Source: Virgibacillus litoralis (lineage in GTDB: Bacteria > Bacillota > Bacilli > Bacillales > Amphibacillaceae). From it: 64,000 nt of DNA. Under the pieces are notes generated by a model. That model saw only the letters and a list, made by a program, of their open reading frames with translations. It was not told the origin of the DNA and searched no databases. Position numbers and translations under genes: made by a program. The DNA is taken from positions 248,001-312,000 of the forward strand of contig NZ_JAGGKK010000001.1 of NCBI RefSeq assembly GCF_017873675.1. Reading direction: 5' to 3'. Of this stretch, positions 34,693 through 44,100 are shown one piece after another. The first letter of the stretch is position 1, and every line of letters starts with the position of its first letter.

Positions 34693-36440
34693 TAGGAGGA
34701 CACCTCCCCGTCTGCTAATTGTTGCTGCTGGTATTGTTCTTTATACCAGCCATTTATCTTCATTAATTCCTCATGTGTTCCTTCTTCTGCAATCTTTCCA
34801 TCTTCAAGCACAATAATATGATCTGCATGTGTTACAGCCGACATACGATGTGCAGCAATAAATGTTGTTTTATTTTTACGTTCATCACGTAAATGCTCGA
34901 TTATTTTCGCCTCTGTTTTTCCATCCACAGCAGACATCGAGTCATCCAATATTAAAATTTCCGGGTCTTTAATAAAAGCACGTGCTAATGCAACTCTTTG
35001 CTTTTGACCACCGGATAAAGTGACTCCACTTTCACCGACTTGCGTATTTAGCCCATTTGGAAGTTGCTTGATATCTTCCAGGAAATGTGCAAGCTCCATC
35101 ACGCGGTATATCTCCTTATCTGTTGCATCTTCTTTACCAAATTGAATGTTTTCACGAATGGACTTTGAAAACATCATCTGATCTTGTGGCACATAACCAA
35201 TCCATGCCCGAATTTTATCCAAATCTATTGAATTGATATCAATACCGGACATTTTTATGGCACCAACTAAACCTGGATATTGTCTAAGCATTAGTTTAAA
35301 TAGCGTTGTTTTACCTGCTCCTGTTTTACCAACAACTCCAATCGTCTGCCCTTTTTTCACATTTAATGAAATATCGTTCAACTGATTATTAGTAGTTGAT
35401 GGATAGGAAAAAGAGACATCCTCAAAATCAATCGTATCAATAGCAGGAACGTTTTTTGGATATTCAGGATTCGTGATATCTGCTTGATATTCCAATGTAT
35501 TATTAACACGATCAAGCGACGCATTTCCTCGCTGCAATATGTTAATTAGCTCTCCGACAGCGAACATTGGCCAAATTAACATTCCAAGATAAACATTAAA
35601 CGTGACCAAATCACCCAACGTTATCCTATTTTCAAATACGAGCAATGCTCCATATCCTAACCCAATCGTATAAGATAGGCCAACTAGAATTTTCATTGTA
35701 GGTTCAAATAAAGCATCTATCTTTGCTACTTCTATGTTCTTTTCATAGACGTCATTTGTTCTGGAATAGAACCGCTTCTCATCTTGTTCCTCCTGTACAA
35801 ACGCACGAATTACACGAACACCACGAATCGATTCAAGCACTTCATTATTCATTTCACTAAATGCTTCCTGTGCCTTGGTGAAACGAGCATGGATGGCAGC
35901 ACCATATTTATTCATAACAATCGCCATGATAGGTAACGGAAACAGGGCAGCCAGGGTTAAATTCCAACTTATCGTAAAGCCCATCATTCCAACTATCATC
36001 AACATAAATATGCTTGAATCTACAAGTGTCAGAACACCAAATCCTGCCGTAAGGTTAATTGTCTTAAGATCATTTGTACTACGTGCCATCAAGTCACCCG
36101 TACGGTATTTCCCATAAAACGTTGGCGACATTTTCAGAAAATGATCCATCATCTTACTCCGCGTCCATCTCTCCAAAATGACTGCTCCACCAAACAATGT
36201 ATAATCCCATAAAAATGAAATTCCATAATGAACGATTGTTAAAATTAAATAGCCTGCAACAACCATTACTAATAACTGCATTGTTAACGTTTCAAATTGT
36301 ATTTTATCGATTATATACCCTACCAGTTTTGGCGGAATCAAACCAATTGCACTCGAAATAATTAAGGCTATAATTGCAAATGTATACCTCTTCCAATAAT
36401 GCTTAAAAAACCAATCTAATTTCTTAAAAACCTGAAACAT
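34692..36440 (-). CDS. bmrC: Multidrug ABC transporter half BmrC (YheI-like)
   Basis: A 582-residue half transporter, six membrane segments plus ATPase. Walker A VGKTGAGKTTL and signature LSGGQKQR are canonical, while Walker B is LILDDSMSAVD with Asp in place of the catalytic Glu, the known hallmark of BmrC. Together with BmrD it exports several drugs in B. subtilis and is induced by ribosome-targeting antibiotics. ATG 36440 follows AGGTGAT; a GTG 9 nt earlier overlaps that site. A leader ORF with two terminators precedes it. Confidence 0.9.
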   Translation of the reverse strand: MFQVFKKLDWFFKHYWKRYTFAIIALIISSAIGLIPPKLVGYIIDKIQFETLTMQLLVMVVAGYLILTIVHYGISFLWDYTLFGGAVILERWTRSKMMDHFLKMSPTFYGKYRTGDLMARSTNDLKTINLTAGFGVLTLVDSSIFMLMIVGMMGFTISWNLTLAALFPLPIMAIVMNKYGAAIHARFTKAQEAFSEMNNEVLESIRGVRVIRAFVQEEQDEKRFYSRTNDVYEKNIEVAKIDALFEPTMKILVGLSYTIGLGYGALLVFENRITLGDLVTFNVYLGMLIWPMFAVGELINILQRGNASLDRVNNTLEYQADITNPEYPKNVPAIDTIDFEDVSFSYPSTTNNQLNDISLNVKKGQTIGVVGKTGAGKTTLFKLMLRQYPGLVGAIKMSGIDINSIDLDKIRAWIGYVPQDQMMFSKSIRENIQFGKEDATDKEIYRVMELAHFLEDIKQLPNGLNTQVGESGVTLSGGQKQRVALARAFIKDPEILILDDSMSAVDGKTEAKIIEHLRDERKNKTTFIAAHRMSAVTHADHIIVLEDGKIAEEGTHEELMKINGWYKEQYQQQQLADGEVSS

Positions 36441-36485
36441 ATTAATCACCTACTTCTCTCTCTAACAGCAACCTTCTGAGCAATT

Positions 36486-36514
36486 AAAAAAGCACACGCC
36501 TATGGCATGTGCTT
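36486..36514 (-). terminator. Attenuator terminator 2 before bmrC
   Basis: Stem AAAGCACATGCC/GGCGTGTGCTTT with a 3-nt loop and T6 on the minus strand, 46 nt before the bmrC ATG. Confidence 0.85.
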
Positions 36515-36545
36515 TAAGGGATAAATCATATCCCTCATATAGTAC

Positions 36546-36575
36546 AAAAAGGCCACAGACATGCGTGACCTCATA
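36546..36575 (-). terminator. Attenuator terminator 1 after the leader ORF
   Basis: Stem AGGTCAC/GTGGCCT followed by T5. Its 5' arm can instead pair with GTGTGACCT inside the leader ORF, giving an antiterminator form. Confidence 0.7.
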
Positions 36576-36601
36576 ACTATAAAATAAAATATTATAGCTA
36601 G

Positions 36602-36673
36602 TTAATTCTTTACCGCCCAGAAGGTCACACCAAATATAAAGTTTTGTTTTACATGAACCATTTTATTTTCCAT
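36602..36673 (-). CDS. BmrB-like leader peptide, 23 aa
   Basis: Reads MENKMVHVKQNFIFGVTFWA-VKN, preceded by the very strong ribosome site AGAGGAGGT. It is followed by two intrinsic terminators before bmrC. In B. subtilis bmrCD is controlled by ribosome-mediated attenuation through the leader peptide BmrB (YheJ); this short ORF is placed and built to do the same. When ribosomes stall on it, the arm GTGTGACCT would be freed or masked and change terminator 1. Sequence similarity to B. subtilis BmrB is not claimed. Confidence 0.7.
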   Translation of the reverse strand: MENKMVHVKQNFIFGVTFWAVKN

Positions 36674-36906
36674 CGATATGACCTCCTCTCTTTTTTAAGA
36701 TACTCAATAATTATAGTATTAAGAAAATTTAAAGTCAATTACTTTTTTAAATATTTTTTATTTTCCCTTCCAGGTTCTTCACACAACACTCCGAAAAGTC
36801 GATATAAAAGCATATGCTGTTTTCTAAACGGTTGTTGGTATTTCGAAAAACTGCGACACAACAAGCTTTTAGAAAACAGCCACTATTAACAGCAGGGGGA
36901 ATAGCA

Positions 36907-37866
36907 TTGTTAGGTAAAACTAAAAAGCGCAATAATCTTGAAGAACAATTGAACACAGCAAATCAAAAAATACAGAAATTGGAGCAGGAAAAAGCACAAA
37001 TCAAGAAGGATAGCTCACTTTTTTTAAACCAATTTGAAGAAGATTTATTACATACAATCAACCAGCACGAACATGTGAATGGCCAGCACTACGACCTGGA
37101 AAATTTAGTTGTTCGAATAAAACAGCGATTTGACGAAGTTCAGTCACTTGGAGAACAATCAAGTAAACATTCCAAACGTTTAGTTGAAGAGGGGAATGGG
37201 CTTGTTGATTCCTCTGACACTCTCTCGAAGCAATCAGAGGAGTATCAAGAAATTATGGAGCAAAATCAAAAACTTATGAGCCGTTTAGAAGTACAGATGA
37301 CAAAAACTGCTGGAAGTATGCAAGAGTTAGGAGAACATTCCAATACGATTAAGGAAGTCGTTCAAGTAATAAGTGAAATAGCGAATCAAACAAACCTTTT
37401 AGCCTTAAATGCTTCTATTGAAGCTGCACGTGCTGGTGAACACGGGAAGGGTTTTGCAGTTGTAGCTTCAGAGGTTAGAAAGCTTGCAGAAAACACAGCA
37501 GAAAGCACCCATCACATTGATGAAGTGACAACGACGATTCAGCATAAAATCCAAGAAGCGGAACAGGACACATATGAGAATCAGAAAACATTGCGATCAT
37601 CAACAGAGATTAGTAACAAGACAGTGGATATGTTAGAACAAATGGCTTCAATCGTAAAGACTGTTAAATCAAACACACAGGACGTATTGCAAAATATAAA
37701 TAATCAAAATGAACTCACAGAAGAAATGGTAAGGTACATTGAGGAAACAAACGATTCCTTTGATACGATTAAACAAGTTATAACACAGCATATTGAAGAT
37801 GCAAAAGTTGTTGATGAGCAACTAGCATCAGGGGTTAAAGGAATTAAAGGAGCTTCAGCCTCGTAA
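36907..37866 (+). CDS. Soluble methyl-accepting chemotaxis-like protein
   Basis: About 319 residues without membrane segment. An N-terminal coiled coil ([20 protein letters not shown]) leads into a signalling domain with the hairpin tip [20 protein letters not shown] and [16 protein letters not shown]. Similar soluble receptors exist in Bacillus (YfmS). The best start is TTG 36907, 8 nt after CAGGGGGA; the ATG at 36814 lies 31 codons upstream, lacks a ribosome site and would add a Phe/Arg-rich stretch. The terminator is supplied by repeat element R2, which begins 8 nt after the stop. Confidence 0.78.
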   Translation: MLGKTKKRNNLEEQLNTANQKIQKLEQEKAQIKKDSSLFLNQFEEDLLHTINQHEHVNGQHYDLENLVVRIKQRFDEVQSLGEQSSKHSKRLVEEGNGLVDSSDTLSKQSEEYQEIMEQNQKLMSRLEVQMTKTAGSMQELGEHSNTIKEVVQVISEIANQTNLLALNASIEAARAGEHGKGFAVVASEVRKLAENTAESTHHIDEVTTTIQHKIQEAEQDTYENQKTLRSSTEISNKTVDMLEQMASIVKTVKSNTQDVLQNINNQNELTEEMVRYIEETNDSFDTIKQVITQHIEDAKVVDEQLASGVKGIKGASAS

Positions 37867-37874
37867 ACTCAATA

Positions 37875-38545
37875 AGAAGCCCCGGACAAAAGTGGGTTTT
37901 AGTCAAAGTAAAATCCGAACTATGATTCAAAATTCTTGAAATAGAATTCGAATTAGTTCGGATTTTTTTTGCAGTTAAGTATAACTACTTTCTTACTGCA
38001 TAAGTGCAACTATGGCATTCACCAAAAGCTTGGTGAATGCCTAGTTCTCTAATGTTGCTGATTAGGTATAAACTACGAAGTAACTGCAGGAATAAAATCT
38101 ATAAACTCTCGTCCCGCCGTCCGGGGTTCGCTACGGGCGGATGCTTTCCGCGGGCACGACCTCAGCCTCCTCGAGAAAACCACTCTGTGGGGTCTTCGGA
38201 ACGTGCTATTCCCGCAGGAGTCACCTCCCTCCACTCACCCGGACTACTTTAGTGCTGTCACAAATTTATTCTATAGCGATTCAGCGGAGGAAATACACGT
38301 AGACTCCTGTGGGAGCTGAGGCCTAGATGAGACTACGCAGCGACGTAGGAGCAAGGAGGCTCATCAGCCGCCCACGGAAAGCGAAGTGTATTTCCGAAGC
38401 GGCATCATAGCACTCAAATTTTTTAAATAGTACGTCGCAGTTTATATCAACTACGTATTAGATCCAACCATTAAAATGAACACTCTAAACACCTATCCTT
38501 ATTATTCGTCTTTAGGATAAAAGTTTTAGTTATGTCCAACCTCTC
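37875..38545 (-). repeat. Composite non-coding element R2 (copy 2), 671 bp, inverted relative to copy 1
   Basis: Left end gccccggac and right end gtccaacctct correspond to the ends of copy 1. Blocks in order: hairpin aaaatccgaacta ... tagttcggatttt with T8 (37908-37970); R3 hairpin (37968-38045); a GC-rich middle (ccgtccggggttcgctacgg, about 38115-38250) not shared with copy 1; the shared GC-rich block (ggaggaaatacacg ... gtgtatttccgaagcgg, about 38283-38402); an AT-rich block. No convincing ORF. Confidence 0.85.
37908..37970 (+). terminator. Terminator hairpin at the edge of R2 copy 2
   Basis: Arms AAAATCCGAACTA and TAGTTCGGATTTT, extended inward by GAATTC-type pairing, followed by T8. It is the likely terminator of the soluble chemoreceptor gene. 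Confidence 0.8.
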
Positions 38546-38569
38546 CTCGCGAAATTTGGTTTATAGTTC

Positions 38570-38815
38570 CTACATGTTATTGAGTTTACTTTTTCTTTTA
38601 TAATTACTTTTATTAACGCCAAGGTCGACCATTCGTTCTACCTTTTCCACTGATACATTTGTGGCCAACGAAATCTCTTCAACTGAAACATATGGCTTTT
38701 TTGAAATAAAACTTCTTATTCGATCACTTTCGACCAAACATGTCGTACACATCATAAACGGGCCAGATTCCATTTGCTTCATACATAACCGGCAATTTCG
38801 AATAAATTCTCCCAT
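38570..38815 (-). CDS. Small zinc-ribbon plus helix-turn-helix-like protein, 81 aa
   Basis: Starts MGEFIRNCRLCMKQMESGPF and contains four Cys as CxxC ... CxxC (CRLC and CTTC), which should bind zinc, followed by KKPYVSVEEISLATNVSVEKV, which reads like an HTH. The layout recalls YvyF, a protein of the late flagellar operon, but it is shorter and not next to flagellar genes. ATG 38815 follows AGGGGTGAG. A perfect 20-bp palindrome lies in its upstream region. Possibly a regulator; not certain. Confidence 0.65.
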   Translation of the reverse strand: MGEFIRNCRLCMKQMESGPFMMCTTCLVESDRIRSFISKKPYVSVEEISLATNVSVEKVERMVDLGVNKSNYKRKSKLNNM

Positions 38816-38895
38816 TTACTCACCCCTTATGACTAATAAGGTCATTCTACACTAATCGACACAATCAAACAATAAAATTTTTGAATTTTTTAAAA

Positions 38896-38915
38896 AATAA
38901 GACTATAGTCTTATT
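38896..38915. promoter_or_regulatory. Perfect 20-bp palindrome between divergent genes
   Basis: AATAAGACTATAGTCTTATT, fully self-complementary, 81 nt upstream of the zinc-ribbon gene and 159 nt upstream of the ger operon. Candidate operator; no T run, so not a terminator. Confidence 0.45.
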
Positions 38916-39073
38916 GCGTGCTGAAAGTCCTGTATACATTTGAAGGCATAGGTCAATTACCTTGTTAAGACAACACTCCGCCACATCTCTTTTTAAATAT
39001 TTCAATGGCTATAATATTTTATCCGATATTTTCACATACTAACATTCAGTAATTGTTTCATCAGGAGGTACAT

Positions 39074-40582
39074 ATGAGAAAAAATCGTCGTCGTCGAAAC
39101 ACACAAACTCAATCAATATTCCCTATAAAAATTGATAAACTTGAAAAGCTTCTAAAAGATAAATTTGAGAAGAATCCAGATTTGATTTTTTCTACTTTTG
39201 AAATCGGTGGAAAAAATGTTTGTGTATTTTATTTATCCTATCAAGTTAAAACAGAAAGACTTGATAACTTTTTATTAAAGCCTTTATTGAATATTAGCGA
39301 TTTGAGTACCCCTAACATCCTCAACGAAATTCCTATAGGCGGTGGGTCTACAACAGATACATTTGAAGAAATCCTTGAAGATTTATTGATAGGTAACGTT
39401 TTTGTATATGTAGAAGACGAGGATAAAGCTGTTTTCTACTTAATAGTTAGAAAGGAATCAAGGGATATTTCAAAGTCTGAAAACGAATCTGTTGTATTAG
39501 GTCCCCAGATTGCTTTTAGCGAGTCACTCATTACAAATTTAAATGTTGTACGTTGGAGTATTAGGTCTACAGATCTTGTACTGGAAAAGATAATGATAGG
39601 AAAGAGAGCTAAAACAGAAGTTCGAATAATTTATATGAAATCCATAGTAAACGATAAACATATAAATACAATGCGCCAAAGGTTACAGGATCTGGACCTT
39701 GATAAAGTTGATGACTCCCATGTACTGTCTCAACTTATTGAGGACTCCTCCTCTACTATTTTTCCGCAATATTACTTAACCGAGCTTGTAGATCGATTTA
39801 GTTACACTGTCTCACAAGGTCGGATAGGTGTGTTAGTTGAGAATAATCCACAAGCAATTTTGGCACCTTCTACTATTTTTAGTTTTTTGGAATCAACAGA
39901 GGATATGTATATGCGCTGGAATGCCGGATCCTTTCTACGAATTCTGCGTTTTATTGCTATGTTTATCTCATTTATTCTAACACCACTTTACGTTGCAGCA
40001 GTAACCTATCACTATGAGCTTATTCCACCTCGGGAGCTTATAACTATAGGGCAATCAAGAGCCATCGTACCATTTCCACCGATAATTGAGGCCTTATTTT
40101 TAGAATTTCTAATCGAACTATTGCGAGAGGCAGGGGCGAGACTGCCGTCTAAAGTCGGTCAGACAATTGGTATTGTGGGCGGAGTAATAATTGGGCAAGC
40201 TGTAGTGCAAGCAGGATTGACAAGCAGCATTCTTATTATCGTAATCGCCTTCAGCGCACTTGCATCGTTCACTGCTCCAAGTTATGAAATGGGAACTACA
40301 GTAAGGGTTATTCGCTTCCCTATGATTTTACTTGCAGGAATGTTTGGTCTAATCGGCATTATGTACGGACTCTGTTTTTTAGTAATACATGTACTAAAAC
40401 TTAAATCATTGGGTGAGCCATATCTGTCTCCCATTTATCCATTTCGTTGGGATGACTTGAATAAAGTATTGTTTAGACCTCCATATGCATATCAAGATAA
40501 ACGATTTCTGTCTTTGAGACCAAAGGATTTATTTCGTTTTAAAAAATCTGAGGCGGTAAAAAAACACGATATAGATGAGTAG
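39074..40582 (+). CDS. Spore germination protein, GerA/GerKA family (A subunit)
   Basis: Germinant receptor A subunit, 502 residues, in the inner spore membrane. A cytoplasmic N-terminal domain (to about 270) is followed by about five membrane segments and a short tail. Family motifs: FEEILEDLLIGN, GRIGVLVENNPQAILAPSTI, and FILTPLYVAAVTYHYELIP. ATG 39074 (MRKNRRRRNTQ) follows CAGGAGGT. First gene of an A-B-C operon, expected to be made in the forespore. Which germinant it senses cannot be read. Confidence 0.92.
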   Translation: MRKNRRRRNTQTQSIFPIKIDKLEKLLKDKFEKNPDLIFSTFEIGGKNVCVFYLSYQVKTERLDNFLLKPLLNISDLSTPNILNEIPIGGGSTTDTFEEILEDLLIGNVFVYVEDEDKAVFYLIVRKESRDISKSENESVVLGPQIAFSESLITNLNVVRWSIRSTDLVLEKIMIGKRAKTEVRIIYMKSIVNDKHINTMRQRLQDLDLDKVDDSHVLSQLIEDSSSTIFPQYYLTELVDRFSYTVSQGRIGVLVENNPQAILAPSTIFSFLESTEDMYMRWNAGSFLRILRFIAMFISFILTPLYVAAVTYHYELIPPRELITIGQSRAIVPFPPIIEALFLEFLIELLREAGARLPSKVGQTIGIVGGVIIGQAVVQAGLTSSILIIVIAFSALASFTAPSYEMGTTVRVIRFPMILLAGMFGLIGIMYGLCFLVIHVLKLKSLGEPYLSPIYPFRWDDLNKVLFRPPYAYQDKRFLSLRPKDLFRFKKSEAVKKHDIDE

Positions 40583-40590
40583 GTAGTTCT

Positions 40591-41706
40591 ATGGAAATTA
40601 ACCCTAAAATTAAAGAGAACCTTCGTATCCGTGCATTCTACTTGTTTTTCATTATCACATCCATCCAAGTAGGTGTTGGGATAATGGGAGCTCCAATGTA
40701 TATTTTCACAGAAGCAGAGCAAGATTCCTGGTTATCTATTATTATCGCGTTTGTTTACGTACTGCTTGTTATATTTGTTATGTTTCGTATATTGGAGCAA
40801 TATGAAAATGCTGATATTTTTGGAATCCAAGTGGATATCTTTGGTAAATGGCTGGGTAAAATATTAGGAACATTGTATATAATTTACTTTGCTGCTGCAT
40901 TGTTATCCGTAATACTGACGTATATTGATGTTGTTAAAGTCTTCATCTTTCCAGAAATAAGTTCACTTATTATAGGTGTTTTACTTATTTCCCTAATAAT
41001 TTACTGTATTTATGGGGGATTGAAAGTAATAATCGGTGTCGTGTTTATATTCTTTTTTTCTGCACACTGGCTTCTATTTCTTTTATATGAGCCAGCCATA
41101 AGAATGGAACTGGATCACTTTCAGCCATTTTTTCAAGCTTCTTTTCCCGAATTATTAAAAGGAGCAAGAGCTACAGCATACAGCTTTGCAGGTTTTGAGA
41201 TTCTTTTACTAATTTATCCATTTATTCAGAACAAAGAAAGCGCAAAATTCCCTGCCTATTTTGGTGCTTTCTGGTCATTTGGACTTCTGCTCATTGGTAC
41301 CGTCATTTCAATTGGCTACTTTAGCGCAGTACAATTGAAAGAACTGGAATGGGCTGTATTATCCTTATTTAAGATAGTTTCTCTTCCTTTTGTTGAGCGT
41401 TTCGATTATATCGTTGTTGCCGAATGGATGATGGTAGCTTTACCAAACATGATATTACTAATGTGGGCGATAACTTATGGAATTAAACGTATGTACAAGG
41501 TTCCACAAACAAAGACATTATTTATAACATCATTTATTTTATTAATTCTTATTGCCTTCATGTCCAACCATAATATAATCATTAGGCTAACCGACTTGGT
41601 TGCCAAAGTTGGTTTCTGGGTTGTTTATGTCTATCCATTTATACTCTTCCCAATTGTATTACTAAAAAAAAGATGGCAGAGGAAAAAGGAAAGTGAAACT
41701 AGATGA
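40591..41706 (+). CDS. Spore germination permease, GerB/GerKB family (B subunit)
   Basis: A 371-residue protein with about 10 membrane segments of the APC-like spore permease family; it carries the germinant-binding site in GerA-type receptors. N-terminal ITSIQVGVGIMGAPMYIFTE is typical. It lies 8 nt after the A gene and its stop overlaps the C gene by 4 nt. Confidence 0.9.
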   Translation: MEINPKIKENLRIRAFYLFFIITSIQVGVGIMGAPMYIFTEAEQDSWLSIIIAFVYVLLVIFVMFRILEQYENADIFGIQVDIFGKWLGKILGTLYIIYFAAALLSVILTYIDVVKVFIFPEISSLIIGVLLISLIIYCIYGGLKVIIGVVFIFFFSAHWLLFLLYEPAIRMELDHFQPFFQASFPELLKGARATAYSFAGFEILLLIYPFIQNKESAKFPAYFGAFWSFGLLLIGTVISIGYFSAVQLKELEWAVLSLFKIVSLPFVERFDYIVVAEWMMVALPNMILLMWAITYGIKRMYKVPQTKTLFITSFILLILIAFMSNHNIIIRLTDLVAKVGFWVVYVYPFILFPIVLLKKRWQRKKESETR

Positions 41707-42848
41707 GGAATACCTTAAGATTAGTTGTTTTGTCATTGCTATTAATTACTTCCCTTACTGGCTGTGTGGAACCTAAATCTATTGAAGACCTTGGAATCAT
41801 TAATACACGTGGTGTCGACATAATAGAAGATGACAAAATAGAAACAACTTTAGTAATTTATAAATTTGACTCACAGAATCAGGAACTTTCATCACTTGTT
41901 TTTGGGGAGGGTAAAACCATTAAAGGTGCCCGTCAGAATGCGAATTACAAAACAAGCTTCCAATTAACACCAGGACAAATACGTTTTGAACTGTTTGGAA
42001 AAGAAACTGCTGAGAAAGGACTATTAAGTTTTGTTGATACACAAATACGTGATGCCAGGGTGTCGGATACCATGTATTTGGCAATAAGTGAGACAACCGC
42101 AAAAGATGTTATTACACAGGGGCACGAAGGAGCAGCTGTTCAAATAGGAAAATATTTATTCGAATTAATCGAACAAAATGTAGAAGATAATATTATTCCA
42201 CGAGTTACCTTGCAGGATTTTTTGCATATCTATTACGACTATGGTCATGACCCTTATTTGCCTGTTTTATCAACTGTGACAAAATCACCTACATTATCAG
42301 CTATTGCCTTATTTCAAGATGATAAATATGTTGGACAAGTTCCATTAAAAAATGCATTATTAATCAATGTTTTTAACAAATCAATCGAAAATGCATCTCT
42401 AGAAGTTCAACTTCCAATGCAGCCATTCAAAAAATATATGAAAAGTGAAAGGCAGGATGAGAATGATGAAGATACAGCACATGCACTGATGAAGATATTG
42501 AGAGGTAACAGTAAAACAAAATTAACAAATCTACAGAATATGCAATTTCAAACTGAAGTAACTTTCAATGTAACGATGTTAGAGTTATCAGAAGAAATAG
42601 ACCTGAAGAACCCTAAGGTTAAAGAAATTTTTGAAAAAGAAGTGGAAAAGAATTTCAAGAAACAATATGAACAGCTTTTCAAGAAGTTACAGGAATTTAA
42701 TTCAGACCCTTTTGGGTACGGTACTATCTATCGGATTAATAAGCCAGGCGGAAAACTTACAGATGCGGAATGGCACAATAAATTTCCCGATATAAATGTA
42801 GATTTTAAAATAGAATTTATTCTCAAGGGACATGGTACAACTCCATAA
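41703..42848 (+). CDS. Spore germination lipoprotein, GerC/GerKC family (C subunit)
   Basis: A 381-residue lipoprotein. The signal peptide ends in a lipobox LTGC (Cys about 21), and the mature part has the Ger(x)C layout with GVDIIEDDKIETTLVIYKFD near the start and a C-terminal domain rich in Lys/Glu helices (EKEVEKNFKKQYEQLFKKLQ is just such a segment). It anchors to the outer face of the inner spore membrane. Overlaps the B gene (ATGA). Confidence 0.9.
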   Translation: MRNTLRLVVLSLLLITSLTGCVEPKSIEDLGIINTRGVDIIEDDKIETTLVIYKFDSQNQELSSLVFGEGKTIKGARQNANYKTSFQLTPGQIRFELFGKETAEKGLLSFVDTQIRDARVSDTMYLAISETTAKDVITQGHEGAAVQIGKYLFELIEQNVEDNIIPRVTLQDFLHIYYDYGHDPYLPVLSTVTKSPTLSAIALFQDDKYVGQVPLKNALLINVFNKSIENASLEVQLPMQPFKKYMKSERQDENDEDTAHALMKILRGNSKTKLTNLQNMQFQTEVTFNVTMLELSEEIDLKNPKVKEIFEKEVEKNFKKQYEQLFKKLQEFNSDPFGYGTIYRINKPGGKLTDAEWHNKFPDINVDFKIEFILKGHGTTP

Positions 42849-42856
42849 TGAAGCAA

Positions 42857-42890
42857 AAAGAAACCGACCTCATAAAAGGGTCGGTTTCAT
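42857..42890. terminator. Bidirectional terminator between the ger and opu operons
   Basis: Stem GAAACCGACC/GGTCGGTTTC with an 8-nt loop; the two operons converge here. Confidence 0.85.
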
Positions 42891-42891
42891 A

Positions 42892-44100
42892 TTATCCATG
42901 ATATTCGTCGCTTTCACTCACATCATCAGATACCAAGCCAGATAACACGTGTACACGCAAAATAAATCCGACTAGCTTATCTTCTTCATTTACAACTGCA
43001 AGTGGAAAACTTGATTCCAATGCTTTTGGAATAATATCATTTATATATTCATCTTTTGGAACTACCGTAACATCATCACGCAAAACATCTTCTAGTGATT
43101 TCTTTTCTTTTAATCCTGAAATGGCATCATCAATCGTCACTATTCCTTTCAAATGACGTTGACGATCTACAACAAACACACTGGAGATACCATTCTCTTC
43201 CATTTCTTTTCTGGCAACATTTAAGCCATCTTTCATGGAAACAAGTGCATTCGGTTTAATCATAACATGTTCGGCCTGAAATACTTTTGAGCGGTCAATA
43301 TCCTTTATGAAATCAGATATATAGTCATTTGCCGGATTTTCAATAATTGCCTCAGGGGTATCAACCTGGTTGACCTTACCATCTTTCATAACCGCAACTC
43401 GATCACCCAATTTAAATGCCTCATTTACGTCATGTGTAATAAAAATGATCGTTTTCTGTAAACGGTCTTGGATATCAAGTAATTCAAGCTGCATCTCACG
43501 GCGAATTAACGGATCCAGTGCACTGAATGGTTCATCCATTAAGAGAATATCCGGGTCATTTGCAAGCGCGCGAGCCAAGCCTACACGCTGTTGCATACCA
43601 CCAGATAGCTCATCAGGATATTTGTCCTCGTATCCACCCAATCCGACAATATCAATGTTCTTCTGTGCAACTTCCCGCCGTTCTTCTTTGGAAATATTAC
43701 GTATCTCAAGACCGTATTCTACATTTGCCATGATAGTCCTATGGTTGAAAAGACCAAAATGCTGGAATACCATAGCAACCTTTTCCTGGCGAATCTTTTT
43801 AAGCTGTGAACTATTGAATTTAACGATATCTTCCCCATCAATAAATATCGATCCATCAGTAGGTTTATTCAATAGATTAAAACAGCGTATTAAAGTTGAC
43901 TTTCCACTTCCTGAAAGCCCCATGATAACAAAGATTTCACCTTCTTTTATATCCATAGATGCGTCGTAAACACCTACAGTATGACCCGTTTCAGCAAGGA
44001 TTTGATCTTTTTCCATACCTGCTTTTATTTTAGGGATTATTGACTTTGGTTTCGAACCAAAGATCTTTGATACATGCTCAAGTTTAATTTTAGTAGACAT
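42892..44100 (-). CDS. opuAA: Glycine betaine/proline ABC transporter ATPase, OpuAA-like
   Basis: A 402-residue ATPase of an osmoprotectant importer (OpuA/ProU type). Walker A GLSGSGKST, signature LSGGMQQRVGLARA and Walker B DILLMDEPFSALDPLIR are canonical; two CBS motifs fill about 280-395 (VSMKDGLNVARKEM and VPKDEYINDII), which in OpuA sense ionic strength. It is the third gene of the operon, starting at the stop of the permease gene. Confidence 0.92.
   Translation of the reverse strand: MSTKIKLEHVSKIFGSKPKSIIPKIKAGMEKDQILAETGHTVGVYDASMDIKEGEIFVIMGLSGSGKSTLIRCFNLLNKPTDGSIFIDGEDIVKFNSSQLKKIRQEKVAMVFQHFGLFNHRTIMANVEYGLEIRNISKEERREVAQKNIDIVGLGGYEDKYPDELSGGMQQRVGLARALANDPDILLMDEPFSALDPLIRREMQLELLDIQDRLQKTIIFITHDVNEAFKLGDRVAVMKDGKVNQVDTPEAIIENPANDYISDFIKDIDRSKVFQAEHVMIKPNALVSMKDGLNVARKEMEENGISSVFVVDRQRHLKGIVTIDDAISGLKEKKSLEDVLRDDVTVVPKDEYINDIIPKALESSFPLAVVNEEDKLVGFILRVHVLSGLVSDDVSESDEYHG

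Noticed and set aside
36814-36906. N-terminal extension of the soluble chemoreceptor
   Set aside because: No ribosome site; the TTG at 36907 has one at the right distance and gives a clean coiled-coil start.
38037-38252. 71-codon plus-strand frame inside R2 copy 2
   Set aside because: Arg/Pro-rich frame in a GC-rich repeat, without ribosome site; absent from copy 1.
43370-43969. 199-codon plus-strand frame
   Set aside because: Antisense to opuAA, which has all ABC ATPase motifs; shadow frame.
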